This document shows, piece after piece, positions 15,112 to 22,030 of a DNA stretch of 33,817 nt. This stretch comes from CAZVJA01 sp964626885 (lineage in GTDB: Bacteria > Planctomycetota > Planctomycetia > Planctomycetales > Planctomycetaceae), in the NCBI GenBank assembly GCA_964626885.1, contig CAZVJA010000037.1, positions 1 through 33,817 on the forward strand, read 5' to 3'. How positions within the stretch are numbered: position 1 is the first letter of the stretch; every line of letters starts with the position of its first letter. The notes under the pieces are model-generated. The model was not told the origin of the DNA, did not search any database, and was given only the letters and a program-made list of their open reading frames with translations. The position numbers and the translations under genes were made by a program.

Positions 15112-15735
15112 TTGATCACCAAAATCACCGGAAAACTCGTCCACCTTACCGAAGAAGAAGCAGTGCTCGAAATCGGCGCCTTCGAGTACGAAGTCTTCAT
15201 CCCCGAATTTGTTCGCCGCCAGTTGCAGGGCTCCATCGGCAAATCCGTCAGCCTGCAGACAATCGACTACATCGAGGGGAACGCTCAATCGGGCCGGCTG
15301 GTTCCCCGGCTCGTCGGCTTCATGAATGACGCCGAGCGGCAGTTCTTCGAGTTGATCTGCTCCGTTGACGGCGTCGGCGTGAAAAAGGCGCTCCGGGCGA
15401 TGGTCCGCCCCGTGCGCGACGTCGCCACCGCCATCGAAGAGCAAGACATTGACCAGCTCACCACGCTCCCCGGTATCGGCCCGGCGGTCGCGGAACGGAT
15501 CATCGCCAAGCTTCGCCGCAAGATGACCCGCTTCGCCCTGATGGTGCAACGCGACCTTCCCCCCGGCCAAGCGGGAGGTGCGGATCTCTTCACAGAGGCG
15601 TATGAGGCACTCATCAGCCTCGGCCACACCGCCCCGGACGCCCGCCGCAAGCTCGAAGCCGTCACCTCCGCCGGCAAGAAATTCAAATCGGTCGAGGAAT
15701 TGCTGACGGAGATCTACAAGCAGGAGCGGAAGTAA
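15112..15735 (+). CDS. ruvA: Holliday junction branch migration protein RuvA
   Basis: A 207-residue protein of normal length. The start is taken as TTG at 15112, because reading from there gives the conserved MITKITGKLVHL opening of RuvA; the frame upstream (from 15040) reads only repeat DNA. Domain I is the OB-fold (1-65), domain II carries the two helix-hairpin-helix motifs (LICSVDGVGVKKALRAM and LTTLPGIGPAVAERIIAKLR), and domain III (about 160-207) has EAYEALISLGHTAPDARRKL, which binds RuvB. RuvA tetramers hold the four-way junction for RuvB. The usual partner ruvB is not next to it but 13 kb away on the other strand. The ribosome site is weak. Confidence 0.94.
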   Translation: MITKITGKLVHLTEEEAVLEIGAFEYEVFIPEFVRRQLQGSIGKSVSLQTIDYIEGNAQSGRLVPRLVGFMNDAERQFFELICSVDGVGVKKALRAMVRPVRDVATAIEEQDIDQLTTLPGIGPAVAERIIAKLRRKMTRFALMVQRDLPPGQAGGADLFTEAYEALISLGHTAPDARRKLEAVTSAGKKFKSVEELLTEIYKQERK

Positions 15736-15782
15736 CCACTGTAGAATTGAGTACAGGCCCGATCTAGCGTTGGAGAGAAATC

Positions 15783-16292
15783 ATGGCCAAGAACATCTCT
15801 CGCTCAGCTGTTTTGGTCTGTGCGCTGATTTCGATCGGTGTCGGATGCTCCGATACAAAGAACGCGTCAAGAACACACGCGCCCGACTCTCAGCCCGGAA
15901 CCACCGCGTCGCCTGTCCACTCTCAAACGATCGACGGAAGGACGTTTCGTGTTCTGTATGCGAAGCGGGTCCAGAAAGAGCAGCAACTCATTGTCGCCGT
16001 CCATCATGACGCCGACCCTCAGCAGAATCATATCTGGAAATCGCAAACCGTCATCACCCCCATCGTCGATGGGCAGATCCTCTCATCTTCGTCCGTGGAA
16101 GTGATTTCGGAGGACAGCTTTCGGACCGAAAGCCATACGGGACGAAAACATTTAATCCTCGAATGGATGGTGCCATACAAACCGGGCGATCAACTCTCTC
16201 GCGCCACAACGATCAATTTTGAAACTGACTACCGCTACAGCGAGGAGGACGCAGGGCTGAAATTCCAGAATATTCCAGTGACCGACCTTTGA
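15783..16292 (+). CDS. Small lipoprotein of unknown function
   Basis: A 169-residue protein with a clear lipoprotein signal: MAKNISRS, then VLVCALISIGVGC with lipidated Cys22. The ATG at 15783 follows GGAGAGAAATC. The mature chain starts with a polar linker of about 25 residues, then a beta-rich domain (TFRVLYAKRVQKEQQLIVAV, later HLILEWMVPYKPGDQL). No family was recognised. The gene starts 47 bases after ruvA on the same strand and could be transcribed with it. Envelope location is supported; the role is unknown. Confidence 0.75.
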   Translation: MAKNISRSAVLVCALISIGVGCSDTKNASRTHAPDSQPGTTASPVHSQTIDGRTFRVLYAKRVQKEQQLIVAVHHDADPQQNHIWKSQTVITPIVDGQILSSSSVEVISEDSFRTESHTGRKHLILEWMVPYKPGDQLSRATTINFETDYRYSEEDAGLKFQNIPVTDL

Positions 16293-16384
16293 CGGATTTC
16301 CTGAGAACCGACACCTGCCGTTGCACTAAGAATGATTCAGGAGACGGCATCTATCCGCGATGAATAGTAATGTCGGGGTGAAAA

Positions 16385-16627
16385 GTGTGGTTCGAGGTAA
16401 TCGGCAAAATAAAACATACAAAAACGATTGCCGTCGGGCGGCGCATCCGAGAGTGGGACCGCCTCTTTCGGATCTATGGTCCAGGGCGATGGAGGAAAAG
16501 AAAAGGCATCGCCCGCGTTCGACTGGATGATGGAAGCATCCACACAGCCGAAGTCCACTGGTACGAAGCACACGGCGTTGGTAGAAAAGAGATGAAACTG
16601 AAACGCTTACTTGGTGAATCTCCATGA
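16385..16627 (+). CDS. Small basic protein of a two-gene cassette (first gene)
   Basis: An 80-residue basic protein starting at a GTG (16385) preceded by GGGGTGAAAA. It begins WFEVIGKIKHTKTIAVGRRI, has a very basic middle (GPGRWRKRKG) and a beta strand pair with DGSIHTAEVHWYEAHGVGRK. I recall short proteins of this kind recurring in planctomycete genomes, usually without assigned function. It lacks a signal peptide and cysteines, so is probably cytoplasmic; the basic surface would suit nucleic-acid binding, but that is a guess. Its stop overlaps the next gene's start by ATGA, showing translational coupling. Confidence 0.75.
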   Translation: MWFEVIGKIKHTKTIAVGRRIREWDRLFRIYGPGRWRKRKGIARVRLDDGSIHTAEVHWYEAHGVGRKEMKLKRLLGESP

Positions 16628-16854
16628 CCACAAAACGCTCTCCCCAGAAATACGTCGTCTGCGTGCGAAACGAGGGCCATCGAGCATCCCTTGTAGTGCG
16701 ACGGATCTATCGGGTACTCCCCGATGCCGAGGCATCCAAACGCAAACTGGTCCGCGTGGTCGATGAGTCGGGTGAGGATTACCTATATCCCGAGGCTTTC
16801 TTCAGCACGATTGAACTCCCCCCCGCTGTCAAAAAGGCCTTCGCAACACCATAG
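16624..16854 (+). CDS. Small protein of a two-gene cassette (second gene)
   Basis: A 76-residue protein whose ATG overlaps the preceding stop codon (ATGA). It starts TTKRSPQKYVVCVRNEGHRA, continues VVRRIYRVLPDAEASKRKLV and ends in an acidic/hydrophobic segment (DESGEDYLYPEAFFSTIELP). The length, beta-rich prediction and lack of a signal suggest a compact cytoplasmic domain. A truncated relative of its first 30 residues lies at 20035-20121. Function is unknown. The coupled pair probably acts together, perhaps as a complex. Confidence 0.75.
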   Translation: MTTKRSPQKYVVCVRNEGHRASLVVRRIYRVLPDAEASKRKLVRVVDESGEDYLYPEAFFSTIELPPAVKKAFATP

Positions 16855-16881
16855 GACACCGGTAATCAGAAGAGCCCCGCC

Positions 16882-17670
16882 ATGCGTCGATTACTTCCGG
16901 GCAAGGTTGTCGCGGTCTTGGGAGCGGCGATCACGCTCGTCGTGGCTGCCGCTGGCGCGGGTTGGTACTTCAACTGGGCACAATCGGCCTCGGTACAGGC
17001 TGAAGTTGCCGAGGTTCCGCAGCTCGCAGCACTCCCTGTCGAAATGACCGTCAAACAGCGGTCGACGACGGCCGTACCTGGTTCGGACGGGGAATTGCTG
17101 CTGAGTATCGATGACGTCACGCGCGGGCAGATTCTGGTGACGCTCCTCCCAAAGGAAAAATCGCCGCTCATCGGCCCGATCTCGATGAAACCCTCGATGT
17201 CGATGGACTTCGCCTGGGGCTCGGGCCGTTATGTCCTGCAATTGAAGCAGCTGCACAATGCGATGATCGGCGAGGATTTCGCTGACTTCGTCATCACCGA
17301 AGCGACGACCGGGCGCACGTCGTTGACGGAGAACGAGAAAATCGAGCGACTGATTGCGACGATCCACGATCTCGACCGGGCGACGTTCATTCGCAACGGG
17401 GTCGAGCACACCAGCACCGAAGCCGCCGCGCACCTCCGCCAGAAATGGGACGCTGCCCGCGACGAAATCAAAACTGCCCGAGACTTCATCGACAAGATCG
17501 CGACGGCGTCGAGCCTCTCGGGCGTTGCTTACCGCATTCGGTTCTCTGACGGCAAGGAGATCGATTCCGCGGAGTTTCTCACGCAGCGGCTTACGGAGAT
17601 CGAAGCCGCTGCATCACCGGCCCTCGCGGCTGATGAAACACGGAATCGACAACCGGGGAACGATCCGTGA
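16882..17670 (+). CDS. Membrane-anchored protein with C-terminal DUF5329-like domain
   Basis: A 262-residue protein from the ATG at 16882. Residues 9-30 form one hydrophobic segment (signal anchor or signal peptide). Residues about 65-145 are beta-rich (LLLSIDDVTRGQILVTLLPK, later FAWGSGRYVLQLKQLHNAMI). Residues 148-242 match what I recall of DUF5329: ENEKIERLIATI, RATFIRNGVEHTSTEAAAHL, RDFIDKIATASSLSGVAYRI and a final DGKEIDSAEFL. The family has no established function; known members are short periplasmic proteins of about 120 residues, so this one carries an additional N-terminal domain. It overlaps the next gene by GTGA, so the pair is coupled. Confidence 0.78.
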   Translation: MRRLLPGKVVAVLGAAITLVVAAAGAGWYFNWAQSASVQAEVAEVPQLAALPVEMTVKQRSTTAVPGSDGELLLSIDDVTRGQILVTLLPKEKSPLIGPISMKPSMSMDFAWGSGRYVLQLKQLHNAMIGEDFADFVITEATTGRTSLTENEKIERLIATIHDLDRATFIRNGVEHTSTEAAAHLRQKWDAARDEIKTARDFIDKIATASSLSGVAYRIRFSDGKEIDSAEFLTQRLTEIEAAASPALAADETRNRQPGNDP

Positions 17671-18170
17671 GAAAGATATCCTGGAAGCATGAAGCAAACC
17701 GCTGCCTGCGTTTATTCACCGCTATTCTTGTCATGACGGCGGCTGCGGGTTGCTCAAAGCGAACGCCGGCACATCCGGGCGCCTCAATCGTCGTTTACAA
17801 CAGCGATGGATCAATCCATATGACGGGCGGAATCATGCCGCAAGTGCATGAAGCCGAGGGAATTGTCCGAGTCACTGCGACGTTGAAGTCATACAGCTTC
17901 CGCGCCGGAGCGGCAGGAGAAAAATTCAGCTGCGATTTGAAATGGGACCATCTCAGCACGCTGGGAAAAACCGATCGTTTCCGATTTGAGATCACCACCG
18001 GCGCGCCGCCGGGAACAACCATCGAGAAGTTCGTTGAGCTTCGTGATGAACCGGTGGAACTGACCAGCGGAGGGGGCTACAGGGTCATGCTCGAACTTGA
18101 GGAACCAGATCTCGCGCAGGACGAGAACCCTTCACCATCCAAGCCATCAGCAGAAAGCCCGCCACCGTAA
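17667..18170 (+). CDS. Small lipoprotein coupled to the DUF5329-like gene
   Basis: A 167-residue protein starting at a GTG (17667) that overlaps the preceding stop codon (GTGA). It has a lipoprotein signal ending LVMTAAAGC with lipidated Cys29. The mature part is beta-rich and resembles an immunoglobulin-like or jelly-roll fold: SIVVYNSDGSIHMTGGIMPQ, then TATLKSYSFRAGAAGEKFSC, and a Pro/Ser-rich tail. No family was recognised. The translational overlap suggests that it works with the DUF5329-like protein at the membrane or in the periplasm. Confidence 0.75.
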   Translation: MRKISWKHEANRCLRLFTAILVMTAAAGCSKRTPAHPGASIVVYNSDGSIHMTGGIMPQVHEAEGIVRVTATLKSYSFRAGAAGEKFSCDLKWDHLSTLGKTDRFRFEITTGAPPGTTIEKFVELRDEPVELTSGGGYRVMLELEEPDLAQDENPSPSKPSAESPPP

Positions 18171-18277
18171 GGCAGTCCAGTGTGATTGATGGACTACTAC
18201 TACCGAACTGCACCCTCCCCTCGTAAGATGGCTGTTTTCCGATCGACATCCGTAATTTCCAAGCAAAGGCGTTCCTG

Positions 18278-20017
18278 ATGAAGCCTCTCGATCTGCCGCG
18301 TTGTGCTGCATTCACATTCTTCTTTGCGCTTTCCGCGAGCCTGCAAGCCGCCGATGCAACACCGAAGACCCCATCCGACATCCCGAAAGGCGAAGTCAAC
18401 AAGTACACCTTCGAGGCCAGTAAGATCTTTCCCGGCACGGTTCGCGATTACTGGGTGTACGTTCCCAAGCAGTACGACCCGTCGAAGCCGGCTTGCGTGC
18501 ATCTCAATCAGGATGGCATTCAGTACAACGCTCCCGCCGTGTTCGATGAGTTGATTCACAAAGGGGAAATGCCGGTCACAGTCGGCGTGTTCGTGATGCA
18601 CGGGCGGGTCAAGGCGACCAGCGACGCGGCCATCGATCGCTTCAACCGCAGCTACGAGTACGACGGACTGGGTGACAACTACGCCCGATTTCTGCTCGAA
18701 GAACTACTCCCCGACGTGGAGAAGAAGACCACGTCCGATGGTCGGCCAATCAAGTTATCACACTCGGGAAATGACCGCGCGATCGCCGGCTCCAGCAGCG
18801 GGGCGATCTGCGCCTTCACCGCCGCCTGGGAGCGGCCCGACGCCTTCAGCCGGGTGTTTTCGTGTGTCGGCACGTTTGTCGGCCTGCGCGGCGGGCACAA
18901 TTACTCGACCCTCGTCCGCAAATGCGAGCCGCGGCCGATCCGCATTTTTCTGGAAGATGGGAGCAACGACAATAATGCCTACGGCGGCGACTGGTGGATG
19001 GCCAACCAGTCGATGGAACGCTCCTTGACGTTCGCCGGGTACGAAGTGAATCACTCCTGGGGAGACGGCGGCCACAACGCGAAGCACGCCACCGAGATCT
19101 TTCCCGACGCGGTCCGCTGGCTCTGGAAAGATTGGCCCGGCCCGGTCAAGAAAGGTCTTGGCTCGTCCCAGTTGCAGGAGATCCTGATTCCGGGCGAAGA
19201 GTGGCAGCTGGTTGGCGAGGGATACAAATTCACCGAAGGACCCGCCGCCGATGCCACCGGACAGGTCTTCTTCAACGACATCCCCAACAACAAGACGTAC
19301 AAGGTCGGCCTCGACGGACAGGTGAGCGTCTTTCTCGAAGACTCGCACAAAGGGAACGGGCAAGCGTTCGGTCCCGACGGTCGGCTCTACGCCGTGGCTA
19401 CTGGCTCGGAACAGATTCTTGCTTACGATGCCGATGGCAAATCAACTCCCATTGCCGACGGATTCGGTGGCAATGACATCACCGTGCGGCATGACGGCAG
19501 CATGTACGTCACCAACCCATCGCGCAACAATGAGCCGAGCAAAGTCTGGCGGATTACGGCGCACGGGGAAAAGCAGGTCGTCGACACCGGACTGAAGTTC
19601 GCCAACGGCGTCACTCTTTCTCCGGACCAGTCGCTGCTGTACGTGGCCGAAAGCCGGTCCCACTGGGTCTACAGTTACCAGATCCAGCCGGATGGGTCTT
19701 TGGCTCACAAGCAGAAATACTTTCATCTCCACATGCCCGATGACGCCGACGACGCCGGAGCCGACGGCCTACGCGTCGACAAGGCCGGCCGGGTGTATGT
19801 CGCCACAAAAATGGGGGTGCAAGTCTGCGACGCGGCCGGCCGGGTGAACTGCATCATCCCGACACCGAACGGCCGCATCTCGAATCTCTGCTTCGGCGGC
19901 GAAAACCACGACGTGCTCTTCGCAGCCTGCGGAGACCGGGTTTACAAGCGGAAAGTGAAAACGCAAGGGGCCGAAGGCTGGCAACCCCCGATCAAACCGA
20001 CAGTCCCGCGGCTGTGA
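18278..20017 (+). CDS. Secreted fusion of an esterase-like domain with an SMP-30/gluconolactonase-like domain
   Basis: A 579-residue protein with a Sec signal peptide (cleavage near SLQA-ADA, residue 24). Residues about 40-290 form an alpha/beta-hydrolase of the esterase D/enterochelin esterase type, with nucleophile Ser173 in GSSSG, a likely acid Asp227 in LEDGSND and a likely His266 or His270 in GDGGHNAKH. Residues about 300-575 form a six-bladed propeller of the SMP-30/gluconolaconase/LRE type: FTEGPAADATGQVFFNDIPN with metal-ligand-like Glu320, FANGVTLSPDQSLLYVAES with Asn443, and GADGLRVDKAGRVYVATKMG. Together they suggest extracytoplasmic hydrolysis of sugar esters or lactones. This fusion is familiar from planctomycetes; the substrate is unknown. 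ATG 18278 is preceded by no strong ribosome site. Confidence 0.88.
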   Translation: MKPLDLPRCAAFTFFFALSASLQAADATPKTPSDIPKGEVNKYTFEASKIFPGTVRDYWVYVPKQYDPSKPACVHLNQDGIQYNAPAVFDELIHKGEMPVTVGVFVMHGRVKATSDAAIDRFNRSYEYDGLGDNYARFLLEELLPDVEKKTTSDGRPIKLSHSGNDRAIAGSSSGAICAFTAAWERPDAFSRVFSCVGTFVGLRGGHNYSTLVRKCEPRPIRIFLEDGSNDNNAYGGDWWMANQSMERSLTFAGYEVNHSWGDGGHNAKHATEIFPDAVRWLWKDWPGPVKKGLGSSQLQEILIPGEEWQLVGEGYKFTEGPAADATGQVFFNDIPNNKTYKVGLDGQVSVFLEDSHKGNGQAFGPDGRLYAVATGSEQILAYDADGKSTPIADGFGGNDITVRHDGSMYVTNPSRNNEPSKVWRITAHGEKQVVDTGLKFANGVTLSPDQSLLYVAESRSHWVYSYQIQPDGSLAHKQKYFHLHMPDDADDAGADGLRVDKAGRVYVATKMGVQVCDAAGRVNCIIPTPNGRISNLCFGGENHDVLFAACGDRVYKRKVKTQGAEGWQPPIKPTVPRL

Positions 20018-20034
20018 TCGAACGTTCGATCCTC

Positions 20035-20121
20035 GTGACCGGCAAACGCAATTCCCAGCAGTACGTGGTCTGTGTGCGAAACGACGGTGATCGCACCTCG
20101 CACGTGGTGCGAATAATCTAC
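20035..20121 (+). pseudogene. Relic of the second small-protein cassette gene
   Basis: Translated from a GTG at 20035 this reads VTGKRNSQQYVVCVRNDGDR then TSHVVRIIY, which lines up without gaps with residues 1-30 of the 76-residue protein at 16624-16854 (KR-x-x-Q-x-YVVCVRN-[DE]-G-x-R-x-S-x-VVR-x-IY). After the Tyr codon at 20119-20121 the similarity stops, and the frame continues antisense through the aldolase gene. No copy of the first cassette gene precedes it. It sits 17 bases after the esterase fusion stop. It is best read as a 3'-truncated gene copy. Confidence 0.65.
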
Positions 20122-21143
20122 ATCAACCCCCGCCGCCGCAGTTCCGCCAGCACCGATTGCACGATGTCCCCCACCTGCTTTGGGTCGACTGCGTTCCCGG
20201 AGCCGGGCGGGCAGCCTCCCACCGGCTGATCGGTAAAGCCGTGCGCGGAAAGCAAGCATTGCAGCGATCGGCTTAGAGTTGCAAGGTCGGTCTTCTGTTC
20301 GGGTGAGAGTGGCTGGCGTCCCTGTCCCATGCGGAAGCCGCGCAGCTCGACCGCCGCGCGGAAGCCGTCCGGGAATTCTGCCGAATAGATCATCGTGTCA
20401 AACAGCTCGACGAGGTCGTACTGCACATTGCGGGCTTCGTCGAGTTTGCCCGCCAATGTCAGGTCGTAAAGCTTACGCGTCACTTCGGGAACGACTCCCG
20501 AGCTGGCGTTCGTGCCGCCGTCGCAGCCGACGAGCAGCATCGGCATGAGCGCCGCATCCCATCCGGTGAGGAAGGAGAATTCGGGCCGGTTGGGGCGCAC
20601 CGCCTTAATCATGCGGATCATGTGCGGGATTTCGCCGGACGAGTCCTTGATGGCAACGATCCGTTCGCACTCTTCCGAAAGCCGCTGTACAGTCGGAACA
20701 TCGATGGGGCTGGCGAACATCGGGATGTTGTAGAGCGTGACGTCAACGGGTGTGTTGCGGCCGATTTCTTTGAAGTACGCATAGACCGAGGCTGGACTCA
20801 GCTTGTAGTAGAACGGTGCGACGATCGCGACGGCCCGTACCCCCATCTCGGCGTACGCCTCACAGGCAGCGAGCGTCTCTTTGACATTCGCTTCCGCGGC
20901 CCCCGCCAGAATGGGAACCCGGCCGCGCGTCTGGTCGGCGATGATCTGGACGATTCGCCGGCGTTCATCGACCCGAAACCGGGTGAACTCGCCTGTCGAG
21001 CCGTTGGGGTAGAGACCATGCACGCCCCGTTCGATGAGCCAGTCAATGTACCGGCGCAATTCCGGTTCGTTGATCTCCCCCTTGGCATCGAAGGGAACGA
21101 GGTTCGGAGTGAAAATACCCTGCAGTTTTCCGCGATCAGCCAT
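20118..21143 (-). CDS. Dihydrodipicolinate synthase/N-acetylneuraminate lyase family aldolase with a C-terminal helical tail
   Basis: A 341-residue protein of the DapA/NanA (class I, Schiff-base) aldolase family. The barrel motifs are clear: PNGSTGEF (46-53) for the carboxylate-binding loop, Tyr138 in TLYNIP, and the Schiff-base Lys166 in IVAIKDSSG. Such enzymes add or remove pyruvate from an aldehyde; the true substrate is not decided by sequence, and a non-lysine role is likely given the context. The barrel ends near residue 300, the usual family length. A Gly/Pro-rich linker (309-316, GGCPPGSG) then leads to an amphipathic helix (320-338) resembling microcompartment encapsulation peptides. 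Its stop codon lies within the cassette-gene relic. The ATG at 21143 is the only plausible start. Confidence 0.9.
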   Translation of the reverse strand: MADRGKLQGIFTPNLVPFDAKGEINEPELRRYIDWLIERGVHGLYPNGSTGEFTRFRVDERRRIVQIIADQTRGRVPILAGAAEANVKETLAACEAYAEMGVRAVAIVAPFYYKLSPASVYAYFKEIGRNTPVDVTLYNIPMFASPIDVPTVQRLSEECERIVAIKDSSGEIPHMIRMIKAVRPNRPEFSFLTGWDAALMPMLLVGCDGGTNASSGVVPEVTRKLYDLTLAGKLDEARNVQYDLVELFDTMIYSAEFPDGFRAAVELRGFRMGQGRQPLSPEQKTDLATLSRSLQCLLSAHGFTDQPVGGCPPGSGNAVDPKQVGDIVQSVLAELRRRGLM

Positions 21144-21556
21144 TTGCCCTATCCGTCAAAGTCCTGAAGAAAATCGTTGCGAGATATCATAGCCCAAGAA
21201 ACCCGTAATTACCGTGCTGTGAGCCGGTTAGATCGCGGACTCCCTTGAATTCCGGGCAAATCGACCACAGGCAACCGTGGCAATCATCATCTGGCCTGTA
21301 TAAGCCCAACCAGCGATAGATGCGGCGATCTCTGCATCACCGGACCGGACACTGTACACCAGTCCCAGAATTGGCCCCTACAACTGTTGCACTCCAAATA
21401 GCCGTTACACAGACAGGAGGCATACAACCCAACAGAATAGGGATTTACACCCATATCTGGCATCATGGACTAAATTAGATTCATAAGGTTTTGTCCGACT
21501 GCGCCCCGCCCACGGATCGGTGAAGGCGCATAGTCGTCGGAGACTCGGAGCAAATC
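21144..21556. other. Intergenic region between divergent aldolase and PilZ genes
   Basis: This 413-base gap should hold both outward promoters. Nothing in it reads as a gene. The last 60 bases form a probable hairpin before the PilZ gene (listed separately). The middle is of mixed composition with no long repeat and no clear -35/-10 match. Confidence 0.5.
21496..21536 (+). promoter_or_regulatory. Leader hairpin upstream of the PilZ gene
   Basis: CGACTGCGCC (21496-21505) can pair with GGCGC (21525-21529) and AGTCG (21532-21536), giving ten pairs with a 2-base bulge around a 19-base loop. It ends 10 bases before the GGAG ribosome site at 21547. No T run follows, so it is a 5' leader structure rather than a terminator. 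A regulatory role is inferred only. Confidence 0.35.
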
Positions 21557-21982
21557 ATGGCGGGTAACGACCTCGATAAGCAGAACAAACGTGCGGAAGT
21601 CGATCAGGCAACGCGCGCGGCGAATGAAGTTCTCGACGCGCTTGATCGCTGGTCCCAGCGTATCGGCAATCACTTCAATCAGAAGCGGGAAAACGGGCGC
21701 AAGCCATATCGGGAACTCGTGACAATTTACATCCCGGAATCCGAATCTTTGGTAGGTGAAGCGGAAGATCAGCTTGCGATCCGGGCATGGACAAGGAATC
21801 TCTCACAATCCGGCATCAACTTTGTGTATGCGGAGCCGATCCCGGTCGACAATATCGTCGTCTGCCTGAATCCCCCAGGACGAAAGTGCATTTATCTGGA
21901 CGCCGAAATTGTCCGCAGACGGCAGGTACAAAACGGGTACTGGGAATATGGCGCGAGATTCAGCGGCCGCGCGGTAATGTAG
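21557..21982 (+). CDS. PilZ domain protein (probable c-di-GMP receptor)
   Basis: A 141-residue protein with an N-terminal helix (about 10-42) and a PilZ beta-barrel. Both c-di-GMP-binding motifs are intact: RxxxR at Arg48-Lys-Pro-Tyr-Arg52 and (N/D)xSxxG at Asn81-Leu-Ser83-Gln-Ser-Gly86. The rest of the barrel follows (VYAEPIPVDNIVVCL, YLDAEIVRRRQVQNGYWEYG). As a stand-alone PilZ it would act as a cytoplasmic adaptor passing a c-di-GMP signal to a partner, for instance in motility, stalk/holdfast or exopolysaccharide control. No diguanylate cyclase or phosphodiesterase is in the window. ATG 21557 has GGAG 6 bases upstream. It converges with the transporter gene, with 48 bases between them. 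Confidence 0.9.
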   Translation: MAGNDLDKQNKRAEVDQATRAANEVLDALDRWSQRIGNHFNQKRENGRKPYRELVTIYIPESESLVGEAEDQLAIRAWTRNLSQSGINFVYAEPIPVDNIVVCLNPPGRKCIYLDAEIVRRRQVQNGYWEYGARFSGRAVM

Positions 21983-22030
21983 TGCATCGCCCGAAAGGAC
22001 ACGCCGATTCTTTCGTGAAAGATCGTCGCG

